A stretch of DNA of 64,000 nucleotides from Pseudonocardia halophobica (GTDB taxonomy: Bacteria; Actinomycetota; Actinomycetes; Mycobacteriales; Pseudonocardiaceae), in contig NZ_BSFQ01000006.1 of NCBI RefSeq assembly GCF_027922425.1, positions 1 through 64,000 of the forward strand, given 5' to 3'. The notes below the pieces were generated by a model, which ran no database searches, was not told the origin of the DNA, and was given only the letters and a program-made list of their open reading frames with translations. The first letter of the stretch is position 1. Every line of letters starts with the position of its first letter. Positions 45,459-55,191 of this stretch are shown here, one piece after another. A program made the translations under genes and the position numbers.

Positions 45459-45770
45459 ATGCTCGTAGCGTTCAGCATCGCGCCGTCCGGCAGCTCCTCC
45501 GACGACGGGAGCGTGGGCGACGCCGTCGCCGAGGCCGTCCGCGTGGTCCGGGAGTCCGGGCTGCCCAACGAGACGACGTCCATGTTCACCACCATCGAGG
45601 CCGAGACCTGGGACGAGGCGATGGCCGTGGTGGGCCGCGCGGTCGAGGCCGTGCAGGCCCGGTCCCCGCGGGTGAGCCTGGTGCTCAAGGCCGACATCCG
45701 CCCGGGGTACACCGGCCAGCTCAGCGCGAAGGTGGAGCGGATCGAGAAGGCGCTCGGCTCGGATGGCTGA
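45459..45770 (+). CDS. Thiamine-binding protein of the MTH1187/DUF77 family
   Basis: The 103-residue protein is a single ferredoxin-like MTH1187 domain: MLVAFSIAPSG, SGLPNETTSMFTTIEAETWDEAMAVVGRAVEA, VSLVLKADIRPGYTGQLSAKVERIE. Family members bind thiamine or precursors and form tetramers; their cellular role is unclear. The ATG at 45459 fits the family start better than that at 45441. It overlaps the following hydrolase gene by 8 bases. Confidence 0.85.
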   Translation: MLVAFSIAPSGSSSDDGSVGDAVAEAVRVVRESGLPNETTSMFTTIEAETWDEAMAVVGRAVEAVQARSPRVSLVLKADIRPGYTGQLSAKVERIEKALGSDG

Positions 45771-46473
45771 CCCGGCGTTCCTGCTCCTGCACGGGGCCTG
45801 GCACCGCGGGTCGAGCTGGACGCCGCTGCAGGAGGAGCTGCGGGCCCGGGGGCGCAGCTCGGTGGCTCCGGACCTGCCGGCCGACGAGCCGGGGGCGGGC
45901 GCCGCCGAGTACGCCGCGGCGGCGCTCGCCGCGGCGCCGGCCGAGGGGCCGGTCGTGGTCGTCGGGCACTCGCTCGGCGGACTCACCGCGCCGCTGGTCG
46001 CCGCCGAGCTCGGCCCGCGGACGCGTGCCCTGGTGCTGGTCGCGGCGATGCTCCCGGCGCCCGGCCGGGCGCACAACGACCTGCTCCGCGAGGACCGCAC
46101 GATCATGGCCCCGGGGTTCGGCCCCGGCCAGGAGCGCGGCCCGGGCGGCACGACGAGCTGGCCGGCAGAAGCCGCCGAGGCGTCGCTGTACGCCGGGGTG
46201 GCCCAGGAGCTGGGCGCGCCGGACCTCGTGCGGGAGGCGGTCGCGGGCCTCCGCCCGCAGGCGTGGGCGATCGGCAAGGAGGTCACGCCGCTGGCCGCGT
46301 GGCCGGCGGTGCGGACGGTGTTGGTCGTCTGCGCGCAGGACCGCGTGGTGAACCCGGAGACCTCCCGCCGGCTGGCCGCCGACCTGGGCTTCGAGGTCCG
46401 CGAGCTGCCCGGTGGGCACTTCCCGATGCTCACCCGCCCGGCCGAGCTGGCCGACCTGCTCGTCGGCCTGTGA
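45763..46473 (+). CDS. Alpha/beta-fold hydrolase
   Basis: The 236-residue protein has the oxyanion segment LLLHGAWHRGSSW, the nucleophile elbow GHSLGG, the acid region VVCAQDRVVNPE and the catalytic His in ELPGGHFPML. It resembles salicylate esterase/methylesterase-type proteins found widely in actinobacteria. The substrate is unknown. It starts 8 bases inside the thiamine-binding gene, so the two are co-transcribed. A hairpin follows. Confidence 0.88.
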   Translation: MADPAFLLLHGAWHRGSSWTPLQEELRARGRSSVAPDLPADEPGAGAAEYAAAALAAAPAEGPVVVVGHSLGGLTAPLVAAELGPRTRALVLVAAMLPAPGRAHNDLLREDRTIMAPGFGPGQERGPGGTTSWPAEAAEASLYAGVAQELGAPDLVREAVAGLRPQAWAIGKEVTPLAAWPAVRTVLVVCAQDRVVNPETSRRLAADLGFEVRELPGGHFPMLTRPAELADLLVGL

Positions 46474-46481
46474 CGCACCCT

Positions 46482-46514
46482 CACGACCGGCGGGAGCCCC
46501 CGCCGGCCGTCGTG
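46482..46514. terminator. Bidirectional terminator between the hydrolase and a small membrane gene
   Basis: CACGACCGGCGGG (46482-46494) pairs with CCCGCCG (46499-46505) and GTCGTG (46509-46514), with a 3-base bulge and a 4-base loop. The genes on either side converge on it. Confidence 0.75.
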
Positions 46515-46523
46515 CGGGGTCGG

Positions 46524-46811
46524 TCAGGCGATGTTGAGCGTGAAGAAGAAGACGCCGACGAGGATCGCGGCGAAGCCCAGCCCCATCGCGATCTTGGCGA
46601 GCTTCGCGGTGTCCGGGTTGCGGACCGCGGCGACGCCGACACCGAGGGCCGCGAGCCCGCCGACCCAGCCGACGATCGAGATCGGGCTGGCGACCAGCGC
46701 GACGATGCCGATGATCAGCGCGACCTTGCCCAGCACGGGGTTCTGCTCGCGCGCGGTCTTCCTGCGGGCCTCCGCCAGCAGGCGGTCGGCGACGGTGTTC
46801 TCCTGGCTCAT
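46524..46811 (-). CDS. Small hydrophobic membrane protein (DUF4190-like)
   Basis: The 95-residue protein has a polar N-terminus (MSQENTVADRLLAEARRKTAREQ) and two to three membrane helices (GKVALIIGIVALVASPISI, WVGGLAALGVGVAAV, AKIAMGLGFAAILVGVFFFT). It resembles DUF4190-type small membrane proteins and its function is unknown. GGAGGATCTG precedes the ATG. Confidence 0.75.
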   Translation of the reverse strand: MSQENTVADRLLAEARRKTAREQNPVLGKVALIIGIVALVASPISIVGWVGGLAALGVGVAAVRNPDTAKLAKIAMGLGFAAILVGVFFFTLNIA

Positions 46812-46867
46812 CAGATCCTCCGGTCAGGGGGACGGTCCCGGCGCGGATCCGTCCGGCGTGCACGCAC

Positions 46868-46882
46868 GTGACGCGACGTCAC
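46868..46882. promoter_or_regulatory. Inverted repeat GTGACG-CGA-CGTCAC
   Basis: A 6-bp inverted repeat with a 3-base centre lies 57 bases upstream of the small membrane gene, in the 247-base divergent gap with the gene at 47059. It is a possible operator. I see nothing else clear in this gap. Confidence 0.35.
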
Positions 46883-47058
46883 TTCCGTGAGGTCAACGAG
46901 CGCACGCCGCCGCTGGTGCTCCGCCGGTCCGGTGATCGGCGCGTCCGCGACCGCGGACCGCGGGTGCGCGCCGCCACCGGATCGGCGCAACGCCGGGCGC
47001 TGGATCGACGATGGTCGGACGTCCTACGGTCGTGGGGGGAACGAGGACGGGAGGCGCC

Positions 47059-47997
47059 ATGACGACCGGGACCACCGCTGCGACCAGCACGGACGCCGCC
47101 GGCGAGGAGCACCGGGCGCGCCGGCTGTGGCGCGCGCTGGAGCCGTTGCACGCGGTGACCTACTTCGCGCCGGAGGCGCGCTCGGCGGGGGAGTCGCTGG
47201 GCCTGCGGGGCTTCTGGCGCGGCTACTTCGGGCAGCGCGCCGCACCGCTCGGGCCGGTTCCGGCCGAGGTCGTGACCGCGCTGTTCTACAACTTCGCGCC
47301 CGGGTTCGTCGCCCGCTCGGTGCCCGAGGTCTGGTCGGTCGCCACGCCCGCGCAGCTGCTCGACGCCCGGCTGGCGGCCGTCGACGCCGCCCTGCGCCGC
47401 GCGCTCGGCGAGCTCACCGGGTCCGCCGACGTCGCCGAGGCGGCCGAGCTGGCGCGCACGGCCGCGACCTCCGTGTCGACGGCCGGGCGGGCGCTCGCCG
47501 CCGCCAACGCCGCCCTGCCGTGGCCGGACGCGCCGCACCTCGTCCTCTGGCAGGCCCAGACGGTCCTGCGCGAGCAGCGGGGAGACGGGCACGTCGCCGC
47601 CCTGGTGAGCGCGGGCGTCGACCCCGTGGAGGCGCTGGTGGTGTTCGCGGGCGCCCAGGGCCTGCCGGGCGACTGGCTGCGCGAGCGGCGCGGCTGGACC
47701 GTCGAGGAGTGGGAGGCCGCGCGGGCCCGGCTCAGCGACCGGGGCCTCGTCGAACCGAACGCCGGGGAGACCGTGACCGACACCGTGCTCACCGACGCGG
47801 GGCGGGAGCTCTGCGCCGAGGTCGAGGCCCGCACGGACGCGCTCGCCGACCAGGCCTGGCGCGCCCTCGGCGACGCCCGGGCCGAGCGTCTGGTCGGGCT
47901 GGCGGGACCCCTGGTGGAGCGGGTCCTCGCCGCGGGCGACTTCCTGCCGCAGAACCCGATGGGCATGCGCCCGCTCGTGGCGGCCGGCCCCGGCTGA
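47059..47997 (+). CDS. SCO6745-family uncharacterised helical protein
   Basis: The 312-residue protein is all-helical: [65 protein letters not shown], a middle helical region, and a C-terminal winged-helix-like part ([35 protein letters not shown]). I recognise it as of the actinobacterial SCO6745 type, which has no defined function. GGGAGGCGCC precedes ATG 47059. Confidence 0.75.
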   Translation: MTTGTTAATSTDAAGEEHRARRLWRALEPLHAVTYFAPEARSAGESLGLRGFWRGYFGQRAAPLGPVPAEVVTALFYNFAPGFVARSVPEVWSVATPAQLLDARLAAVDAALRRALGELTGSADVAEAAELARTAATSVSTAGRALAAANAALPWPDAPHLVLWQAQTVLREQRGDGHVAALVSAGVDPVEALVVFAGAQGLPGDWLRERRGWTVEEWEAARARLSDRGLVEPNAGETVTDTVLTDAGRELCAEVEARTDALADQAWRALGDARAERLVGLAGPLVERVLAAGDFLPQNPMGMRPLVAAGPG

Positions 47998-48062
47998 TCC
48001 GCCGGCACCCGAGGGGACGGGCGACGGGCGGGCCGGGTGGCGATCGTGCCAGGATGGACGGC

Positions 48063-49061
48063 GTGTCGCGACCCGATCCTCGTCAGGCAGCCCAGACGGC
48101 GGCCCTGTCGTCCGCGTTGGCGGGCGCCGTCGATCTCTCCGCGCTGAAGGCCCGTTCGGAGGCCGCGGCCCGCCAGCAGGCGGCGGGCGGCGCCCAGGGC
48201 GGGGCCCCGGCGGCCTCCCCCGACGGTGGCGGCGGTGGCGGGTACGTCATCGACGTCACCGAGCAGAGCTTCCAGCGGGACGTGCTCGAGGCGTCCCTGC
48301 AGGTGCCGGTGATCGTCGACCTCTGGGCCACCTGGTGCGAGCCCTGCAAGCAGCTCTCGCCGGTCCTGGAGCGCCTCGCGAACGCGAGCGGCGGCGCCTG
48401 GCTCCTCGCGAAGGTCGACGTCGACGCCAACCAGCGGATCGCGCAGGCCTTCGGCGTGCAGTCGATCCCGATGGTGGTCGCGGTCGTCGCGGGTCAGCCG
48501 GTCGACGCGTTCCAGGGCGCCCTGCCCGAGCCGCAGGTCAAGGACTGGATCGCCCGGATCCTCGACGCCCTGCGCGACCGCATGCCCGCGATCGCCGAGG
48601 GCGAGCGCCGGGCGGCCGCGGGCGGCACGGCCGCGCCCGAGGAGGAGCCGGAGGACCCGCGCTTCACCGAGGCCGAGGACGCGCTCGAGCGCGGTGACTA
48701 CGCCGAGGCCGAGGCCGCCTACCAGCGGATCCTCGACCAGGAGCCGGCCAACGAGATGGCGCTGGCCGCGCTCTCGCAGGTGCGCTTCCTGGCCCGGGCC
48801 GAGCAGGCGGACCCGTCGGCGATCGCCCGGGCCGACGCCGCACCCGACGACGTCGACGCCCAGCTCGCCGCGGCGGACGCCGAGGTCGCCCAGGACCGGG
48901 CCGAGTCGGCCTTCGGGCGCCTGGTCGCCGCGGTCGGCCGGACCTTCGGGGACGACCGGGAGAAGGTCCGCAGCCACCTCGTCGGGCTGTTCGAGCTGTT
49001 CCCGGCGGACGACCCGCGGGTGAGCACCGCCCGTCGCGCCCTGGCCCGCGCGCTGTTCTGA
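48063..49061 (+). CDS. Thioredoxin-TPR co-chaperone-like protein (YbbN/CnoX type)
   Basis: The 332-residue protein has an actinobacterial N-terminal segment ([34 protein letters not shown]), a thioredoxin domain with [10 protein letters not shown] (active CxxC) and SIPMVVAV, then tetratricopeptide repeats ([24 protein letters not shown]). It resembles the E. coli holdase CnoX/YbbN, but that protein lacks the CxxC, so this one may also be redox-active. CAGGAT ends 7 bases before GTG 48063. An ATG at 48054 is the alternative start. Confidence 0.87.
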   Translation: MSRPDPRQAAQTAALSSALAGAVDLSALKARSEAAARQQAAGGAQGGAPAASPDGGGGGGYVIDVTEQSFQRDVLEASLQVPVIVDLWATWCEPCKQLSPVLERLANASGGAWLLAKVDVDANQRIAQAFGVQSIPMVVAVVAGQPVDAFQGALPEPQVKDWIARILDALRDRMPAIAEGERRAAAGGTAAPEEEPEDPRFTEAEDALERGDYAEAEAAYQRILDQEPANEMALAALSQVRFLARAEQADPSAIARADAAPDDVDAQLAAADAEVAQDRAESAFGRLVAAVGRTFGDDREKVRSHLVGLFELFPADDPRVSTARRALARALF

Positions 49062-49073
49062 GCGCGGGGCGCG

Positions 49074-49095
49074 CGGCCGGGAGGGATCCCGGCCG
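49074..49095 (+). terminator. Terminator after the thioredoxin-TPR gene
   Basis: CGGCCGGGA (49074-49082) pairs perfectly with TCCCGGCCG (49087-49095) around GGGA. It just precedes the TACGGT -10 box of the next gene. Confidence 0.65.
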
Positions 49096-49097
49096 AC

Positions 49098-49103
49098 TAC
49101 GGT
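49098..49103 (+). promoter_or_regulatory. -10 box TACGGT for the leaderless GT87 gene
   Basis: TACGGT ends 8 bases before GTG 49112. Confidence 0.5.
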
Positions 49104-49111
49104 CGGCAGCC

Positions 49112-50314
49112 GTGTCGACGACCAGCCCGCAGCCCGTCGCCGATCCGCCGCGGCCCCCGGCCCGGCGGTGGACGGCCGCCCGCGTCGGCGCGGCCGTGCT
49201 CGCGGTGGCGGCGCTCGCGCTGACCGCCGTGCTGCACGCCACGCACCACAACCTGCTGGTCCTCGGCCTGTCGTCGACGGACATGCGGGAGCTGCACGCG
49301 GACTTCGACACGTTCTGGCATTCCGCCGTCGCGCTCACCCAGGGCGGCGACATCTACGAGACGCCGGCGAAGCTGCGCAACCTCAACCCGCCGCTGCTCA
49401 GCCTGCTGCTGGCCCCGCTCGCGGGTCTCGACGTGGTCGTCGCGTACCGGGTGTTCGCCGCGGTCACCCTGCTGCTGATCGCCGGCGCGGTGCTGCTGGT
49501 GTGCCGGGAGCTGCGGTTGCCGTGGTGGTGGACGGCGGGCGCCACGCTGGCGATGCTCGCGTCCTCGCCCCTGCACGGCACGCTCTACCTCGGCCAGATC
49601 TACGGGCTGCTGCTGGTCGGGCTGGTCGCGGGCTGGATCGCCGAGCGCCGCGGGCACCCGCTGCTCGCCGGCGTGCTCTACGGCGTCACGGTCGCGCTCA
49701 AGCCCTCGCTCGCCCCGGTCCTGCTGCTCCCCGCCGTGCAGCAGCGGTGGCGGCCGTTTTTTGCGGGGGTCGGCGGCGCCGTCGTCGCGACCCTCGTGGG
49801 TGCGCTGGCCGCGGGGCCGTCGAGCGCCCTGGAGTGGCTGCGGATCGGGTTCGGCGAGCCGGTGCCCGACGTCCTGGACAACGCCGCCCTGCCCGGCGAG
49901 GCGCTGCGCCTGGGACTGCCGTCGGGCGTCGGGACGGTGCTGGGGCTCGTCGCGCTGGTCGGCACCCTGGTCTGGCTCGCGCGCCGCTCCCGCACCGGCA
50001 CGGTGGACCCGGGCGGCACGGCACCGTGGGCGGTGATCGCGGCGGGCCTGCTGATGTCGCCCATCTCCTGGCACAACTACCTGCTGCTGCTGTGGCCGGG
50101 CGTGCTCGCCGTGGTGGCGGCGTCGGCGGCGGGCAGCGTGCGCCGGGCGTGGGTGGCCGCGCTGCTGGCGTTGCCGCTGGTCCCCGTCTCCTGGGGCGAG
50201 CTGTGGACGCCGGACGACCCGTGGACGCCGCTCGGCCGCAGCCTCTACTGCGCGATCCTTCTGGCCTACTGGGTCACGCTGCTCCGCAACGCTGACCGCA
50301 CTATGGAACCATAA
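49112..50314 (+). CDS. GT87/DUF2029-type polytopic glycosyltransferase
   Basis: The 400-residue membrane protein has about ten helices and the Asp-containing first outer loop LHADFDTFWHSAVALTQGGDIY, as in GT-C mannosyl- and arabinosyltransferases of GT87, which use polyprenyl-phosphate sugars to build cell-envelope glycans. Further loops are TPAKLRNLNPPLLSLLLAPL and MSPISWHNYLLLLWP. The acceptor is unknown. The last codons and the TAA stop (50312-50314) are supplied by a TATGGAACCATAA palindrome, so the C-terminal TMEP is encoded by the repeat. Confidence 0.83.
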   Translation: MSTTSPQPVADPPRPPARRWTAARVGAAVLAVAALALTAVLHATHHNLLVLGLSSTDMRELHADFDTFWHSAVALTQGGDIYETPAKLRNLNPPLLSLLLAPLAGLDVVVAYRVFAAVTLLLIAGAVLLVCRELRLPWWWTAGATLAMLASSPLHGTLYLGQIYGLLLVGLVAGWIAERRGHPLLAGVLYGVTVALKPSLAPVLLLPAVQQRWRPFFAGVGGAVVATLVGALAAGPSSALEWLRIGFGEPVPDVLDNAALPGEALRLGLPSGVGTVLGLVALVGTLVWLARRSRTGTVDPGGTAPWAVIAAGLLMSPISWHNYLLLLWPGVLAVVAASAAGSVRRAWVAALLALPLVPVSWGELWTPDDPWTPLGRSLYCAILLAYWVTLLRNADRTMEP

Positions 50315-50436
50315 CGCGCATTTTCGGACGCTGTTTCCGCAGTACGGTTCCATAACGCCGAAAAGGACGCGGGCGAGCAGCAGTATGGTTCCATAACGCC
50401 GACATGGCGGTCTGTGGCAAGCGTTAGGGAACCATA
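50302..50436. repeat. Palindrome cluster C (four copies)
   Basis: The copies are TATGGAACCATAA at 50302-50314, variant TACGGTTCCATAA at 50343-50355, TATGGTTCCATAA at 50384-50396 and variant TTAGGGAACCATA at 50424-50436. The first copy holds the stop codon of the GT87 gene. The cluster fills the gap between it and the convergent glgB. Confidence 0.9.
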
Positions 50437-50446
50437 CTGCCGCCGG

Positions 50447-52816
50447 TCAGACGTCGCGGGAATCCTCGTCGGCGGGGCCGACCTCGGGCTGGACGCCCCG
50501 CACCAGGTCCGGGGTGTGGGCGGCGCCGGCGGGCGGTGCCTCGACGGCCGGCTCGGTGGCGGCGGACTGGACGGGCCGCTTCGGGTGCACCGGGCCGCCC
50601 GTCTCCTCCGGCACCAGCCAGAGCACGCCCGCCGGGGGCAGCCGCAGGACGGCCGACGCCGGACGCCCGTGCCACGCGGCCCGCTCGGCCTCGACCCCGC
50701 CCAGGTTGCCCACGCCGGAGCCGCCGTAGTTCTCGGCGTCCGTGTTGACCAGCTCGCGCCACTTGCCCGCGAAGGGCAGCCCCACGCGGTAGTTCTCCTT
50801 CGGCTGGCCGGAGAAGTTCGCGATGCAGGCCAGGACCGCCGGGCGGCCGTCGTGGTCGGTGCCCTGCCGCAGGAAGCTCAGCACGTTGCCCGCGGCGTCG
50901 TTGGCGTCGATCCACGAGAAGCCCTCGGGCGAGTGGTCCGCGGTCCACAGCGCCGGGTGGTCCCGGTAGGTGCGGTTGAGGTCGCCGACGAGGGTCTTGA
51001 TGCCGCCGTGCAGCCGGTTGCCGAGCAGGTCCCAGTCGAGCGAGCGCTCCTCCGACCACTCGCGGACCTGGCCGAACTCCTGGCCCATGAACAGCAGCTG
51101 CTTGCCCGGGTGCGCCCACATGAACGCGAGCAGCGCGCGGACGTTGGCGGCCTTGTTCCAGTCGTCGCCCGGCATCCGGGTCCACAGCGAGCCCTTGCCG
51201 TGCACGACCTCGTCGTGGCTGATCGGCAGGACGTAGTTCTCGCTGAACGCGTACATCAGCGAGAAGGTCATCTGGTTGTGGTGGTAGCTGCGGTGCACGG
51301 GGTCGCGCCCGATGTAGTCGAGCGTGTCGTGCATCCAGCCCATGTTCCACTTGAACCCGAAGCCGAGCCCGCCCATGTAGGTGGGCCGCGTGACGCCCGG
51401 CCACGCCGTGGACTCCTCGGCGATCGTGACGACGCCGGGGTGCTCCCGGTAGACCGTCGCGTTCATCTCCTGCAGGAAGGAGACGGCCTCGAGGTTCTCC
51501 CGGCCGCCGTACTGGTTGGGCAGCCACTGCCCGTCCGGCCGCGAGTAGTCGAGGTAGAGCATCGAGGCCACGGCGTCCACCCGCAGCCCGTCGATGTGGA
51601 ACTCCTCGAGCCAGTACAGCGCGTTGGCGACCAGGAAGTTGCGCACCTCGCGACGGCCGAAGTCGAACACGAGCGTGCCCCAGTCCGGCTGCTCGCCGCG
51701 GCGCGGGTCGGCGTGCTCGTACAGCGGCGAGCCGTCGAAGCGGGCCAGCGCCCACTCGTCCCGCGGGAAGTGCGCGGGCACCCAGTCGACGATCACGCCG
51801 TAGCCGTGCCGGTGCAGCGTGTCGACGAAGTACCGGAAGTCGTCCGGGGTGCCGAAGCGGGAGGTCGGGGCGTAGTAGCCGGAGACCTGGTAGCCCCAGG
51901 AGCCGCCGAACGGGTGCTCCGCCACCGGGAGCAGCTCGACGTGGGTGAAGCCGGTCTCGTCCAGGTACTCGACGAGCTGGTCGGCGATCTCGCGGTAGCC
52001 GTTGCCCTGCCGCCACGAGCCGATGTGCAGCTCGTAGACGCTCATGGGCTCGGCGTGCGGCTGGCGGACGGCGCGTGCGGCCATCCACTCCTCGTCGCCC
52101 CACTCATGGGTGGCGGCGGTGACCACGGACGCCGTCGCGGGCGGGACCTCGGTGGCGAACGCCAGCGGGTCCGCCTTGTCACGCCACACGCCGTCGCGGC
52201 CCAGGATCCGGTACTTGTACCGCGTCCCGACGCCCACGTCGGGCACGAAGATCTCCCAGACGCCGGCGCTGCCGAGCGAGCGCATCGGGTGCGCCCAGCC
52301 CGCCCAGCCGTCGAAGTCGCCGGTCACGCGCACGCCCTGGGCGTTGGGCGCCCAGACGGCGAAGCTGGTGCCGATGACCTGGCCGTGGGCGGTGTCGTAG
52401 GTGCGCACGTGCGCACCGAGCACGTCCCAGAGCCGCTCGTGGCGGCCCTCGCCGATCAGGTGGAGGTCGACCTCGCCGAGGGTCGGGAGCCAGCGGTACG
52501 GGTCGTCCGTGACGTCGACGCGGTCGCCGTAGCGGACGCGGATCTTGTAGTCCCCACCCGGCCCGTCGACGACGCCGGAGAACAGGCCGGCGTCGTGCAC
52601 CTTGACGAGCGGGTGCGCGTCGTCCGGGTCGCCGCCGCGCAGCACCCACACCTCGTCGGCGTGCGGGCGCAGCACGCGGACGACGGTGCCGCCGCCGGCC
52701 GTCGGGTGCGCGCCCAGCACCCCGTGGGGGTTGTGGTGGGCACCACCCAGGAGCCGGTCGGTCGTCGCCTGGTCCGGGGGGCAGGGGTCGATCGTGCGGG
52801 TGTCCTCGTGTGCCAC
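50447..52816 (-). CDS. glgB: 1,4-alpha-glucan branching enzyme
   Basis: GlgB makes the alpha-1,6 branches of glycogen and, with GlgE, of the alpha-glucan. The 789-residue GH13 enzyme has an N-terminal CBM48-like part ([31 protein letters not shown]), the catalytic barrel with nucleophile Asp in [18 protein letters not shown], acid/base Glu in [11 protein letters not shown] and stabiliser Asp in [15 protein letters not shown], and a C-terminal beta domain. The last 45 or so residues are a Pro/Ala/Glu-rich tail. It is leaderless (TAGGGT, minus strand 52823-52828, 6 bases before the GTG). Confidence 0.96.
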   Translation of the reverse strand: MAHEDTRTIDPCPPDQATTDRLLGGAHHNPHGVLGAHPTAGGGTVVRVLRPHADEVWVLRGGDPDDAHPLVKVHDAGLFSGVVDGPGGDYKIRVRYGDRVDVTDDPYRWLPTLGEVDLHLIGEGRHERLWDVLGAHVRTYDTAHGQVIGTSFAVWAPNAQGVRVTGDFDGWAGWAHPMRSLGSAGVWEIFVPDVGVGTRYKYRILGRDGVWRDKADPLAFATEVPPATASVVTAATHEWGDEEWMAARAVRQPHAEPMSVYELHIGSWRQGNGYREIADQLVEYLDETGFTHVELLPVAEHPFGGSWGYQVSGYYAPTSRFGTPDDFRYFVDTLHRHGYGVIVDWVPAHFPRDEWALARFDGSPLYEHADPRRGEQPDWGTLVFDFGRREVRNFLVANALYWLEEFHIDGLRVDAVASMLYLDYSRPDGQWLPNQYGGRENLEAVSFLQEMNATVYREHPGVVTIAEESTAWPGVTRPTYMGGLGFGFKWNMGWMHDTLDYIGRDPVHRSYHHNQMTFSLMYAFSENYVLPISHDEVVHGKGSLWTRMPGDDWNKAANVRALLAFMWAHPGKQLLFMGQEFGQVREWSEERSLDWDLLGNRLHGGIKTLVGDLNRTYRDHPALWTADHSPEGFSWIDANDAAGNVLSFLRQGTDHDGRPAVLACIANFSGQPKENYRVGLPFAGKWRELVNTDAENYGGSGVGNLGGVEAERAAWHGRPASAVLRLPPAGVLWLVPEETGGPVHPKRPVQSAATEPAVEAPPAGAAHTPDLVRGVQPEVGPADEDSRDV

Positions 52817-52924
52817 CCCGAAACCCTATTGCGGACCGCTCGGACGCGCCCACTGTGGTCCGCCGAACGGGTTGTGGCCCTAGATCAAACCTCTTCGGCC
52901 GGACTTCTCGACGGGGACGGCGGG

Positions 52925-53350
52925 TCAGCCGGCCGCCGCCCGGGCGAGCGCGGATCGGAACCCGGCGAGGTCGTCCACCCGGGTCTTGAGGATCTCCACC
53001 ACCCGGGAGTCGTCGATCGTCGCGTACCCGTGGACGAGCAGGTTCCGGAAGCGCGCCGTGTCGCGGAGCGTGGCCGCGGTCGCGGCGGGAAGGAGGCCGG
53101 CCTCGGCCAGTGCGGAGAAGACGTCGGCGTAGTCCAGCGGAGCGCGCAGCCCCTCGGAGGCCACGATGTGCCGCCCCAGGTCGACGCAGACCTCGATCGC
53201 GACGACGAACCGGTACTTGACCGCCGCGAGGAGGTCCTCGTCCCCGAGGAGCTCGTCGGCCGACCTCCCGGAGAGCCTGCGGAGGGCCTCGATCTCGAGG
53301 CCCAGACGGTGGAGCATCGTCTGGACGCGAAGCAGGTCGACCACGCTCAA
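52925..53350 (-). CDS. hepT: HepT-type RNase toxin (DUF86) of a type VII toxin-antitoxin pair
   Basis: HepT toxins are HEPN ribonucleases neutralised by AMPylation by MntA. The 141-residue helical protein has the HEPN active motif RxxxxH as FRNLLVHGYATID, and RRLSGRSADELLGDEDLLAAVKYRFVVAIEVCVDLGRHI of the DUF86 family. The start is TTG, overlapping the mntA stop by 4 bases (TTGA). The family's target Tyr after the His is present (HGY). Antitoxin and toxin are adjacent and coupled. They sit between the maltokinase gene and glgB. Confidence 0.85.
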   Translation of the reverse strand: MSVVDLLRVQTMLHRLGLEIEALRRLSGRSADELLGDEDLLAAVKYRFVVAIEVCVDLGRHIVASEGLRAPLDYADVFSALAEAGLLPAATAATLRDTARFRNLLVHGYATIDDSRVVEILKTRVDDLAGFRSALARAAAG

Positions 53351-53766
53351 CCCCGTCCCTCGGCGGCCCGAGCGACCAACTCGCGGTCGAGCGGTGCGGC
53401 CCAGATCTCGACGTCGTCGGCCATCCGCCCGGTCACCGACTCCCACTCGACCCGGAACGGCTCGTCCCGGCTGTAGAGCACCACGCGGCCGCGGAGGACA
53501 CGGCCGAGGAAGCGGAGGGGTGCGCCGTCGAGGACCGTCACCTCGATCCCGCCCACACCCGACGCAGCCGTCAGGGCGTCGGCCACGTGGGACTCGATGC
53601 CTGCCGAGGGGCGGTCGAGGAGGAGTCCGACGTCCACGTCGCTGTCGGGACGCGGACGCCCGGTGACGCGGGAGCCGTAGAGGTAGGCCACCCGCACGGG
53701 CAGGCCGGGCAGGATCTCCGCGCACGCCGCACGGAGACGCTCGACCAGCTCCGCGTCCGCCTCCAT
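53347..53766 (-). CDS. mntA: MntA-type nucleotidyltransferase antitoxin
   Basis: MntA transfers AMP to tyrosines of HepT and so silences it. The 139-residue protein has the minimal nucleotidyltransferase motif GSX10DXD exactly (YGSRVTGRPRPDSDVDVGLLL). The next strand GGIEVTVLDGAP has an acidic residue for the third position. It is leaderless (TAGGAT, minus strand 53774-53779, 7 bases before the ATG) and translationally coupled to hepT. The pair has its own promoter inside the glucan gene cluster. Confidence 0.87.
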   Translation of the reverse strand: MEADAELVERLRAACAEILPGLPVRVAYLYGSRVTGRPRPDSDVDVGLLLDRPSAGIESHVADALTAASGVGGIEVTVLDGAPLRFLGRVLRGRVVLYSRDEPFRVEWESVTGRMADDVEIWAAPLDRELVARAAEGRG

Positions 53767-53776
53767 GCGGCCGATC

Positions 53777-55191
53777 CTAGAGCGAGATGTGCGGGTCGGA
53801 CTCCGGGTCCGCGGTGTCGACGCCCTTGTCCTGCGCCTCCTCGACCAGCCGCGCGATCGAGGTGAGCGGGATGCTGGCCCACGTGGGACGGGAGCGGGTC
53901 TCGTAGACCACTTCGTACACCGCCTTGTCCAGCTCGTAGGCGCGCAGCACCGCGGCCTCGGCCCGCGGGTCCCGCCCGGCGCCGAACGCGTAGCCGTCGC
54001 AGAACGCGGAGCGGTTGCGCACGGCCCACTCGTCGGCGCGGCGGAAGAGCTGCTGTTCCTCGTGCTCGTCCGCGTCCGCCAGCGTGACCTGGTGGTAGAC
54101 GGCGTAGTCGAAGGACCGCAGCATGCCGGCGACGTCCCGCAGCGGCGAGTCCATCCGGGTTCGCTCGGTGAGCGGCGCCGCGGGCTCGCCCTCGAAGTCG
54201 ATGAGCAGCCAGCCGCGCGGCGTGCGGAGCGTCTGGCCGAGGTGCAGGTCGCCGTGCACGCGTTGGGTGGGGATCTCGCCGGTCAGCGCGTCGTACACCG
54301 CGCGGATGCCGTCGACGTGCTCGCCCAGCGCCGGCACCTGCGAGGCGGCCTCGGTCAGCCGGGCGGTGAGCGCGGCCCGCAGCTCGTCCGCGTCCCGCGA
54401 GCCCGTGCCCAGCGCCGCGGCCAGCTCCTTGTGCACCACCGCGACGGTCTCGCCGAGCCGCCGCGCCTCGCCGGCGAAGTCCCCGCCGACCTCGTTGGCG
54501 TACAGGTCGCCCTCGGCGAACAGGTCCCGCACGCTGGTCAGCGCCATCGCCCAGCCCTCGGCGGAGTTCGACGCGAAGTCCTGCAGCATGCCGAGCGTGG
54601 CGGGCTGCCCGTCGAGGGTGCCCTCGACCGCGCCCTGCAGCGACGCCACCTGCTCGCTGCCCTCCCCGCGCAGCGCGCGGTGCAGCTCGAGGTCCGGGTT
54701 GAGCCCGGGCGCGACCCGCCGGAACAGCTTGAAGATGCTCTTGTCCCCGTAGGCGACGGAGGTGTTCGACTGCTCCACCCCGAGGATCCGGCCGGAGACG
54801 CCGGACGGGATCTCGACACCGGGCTCGGGCACGAACCGGATGTCCCCGTACGTGCGGCCCTCCCGAATCGAGTCGAGCAGGAAGGCCGTGGCCTCGTGGT
54901 CCCACATCGCGTCGTACGCGATCCGGTCGCCGACCGCGCCGATCGTGGCGTACTCCAGGTCCGGCGTCGGCTGGTGGCGCCGCCCGGCCAGCAGCTGGTA
55001 GTGCTCCGGCGCGCTGCCGTCGGCGAAGGTCACCCGGAGCAGGCACAGGTCGAGGAGCAGCTCGCCCTCGCCGATCAACGGGGTGGAGCCGGCGACCGCG
55101 ACGGACTCGACGGGCCGGCCCTTCGCCGGGAACCAGCGCTGGCGCGCCAGGTAGTCGGGCAGATGGGCCGGGAGCTCCTCGGCGAGCGCCG

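Noticed and set aside
46887..48062. Upstream part of the long frame ending at 49061
   Set aside because: It runs out of frame through the SCO6745-type gene; the thioredoxin-TPR protein starts near 48063.
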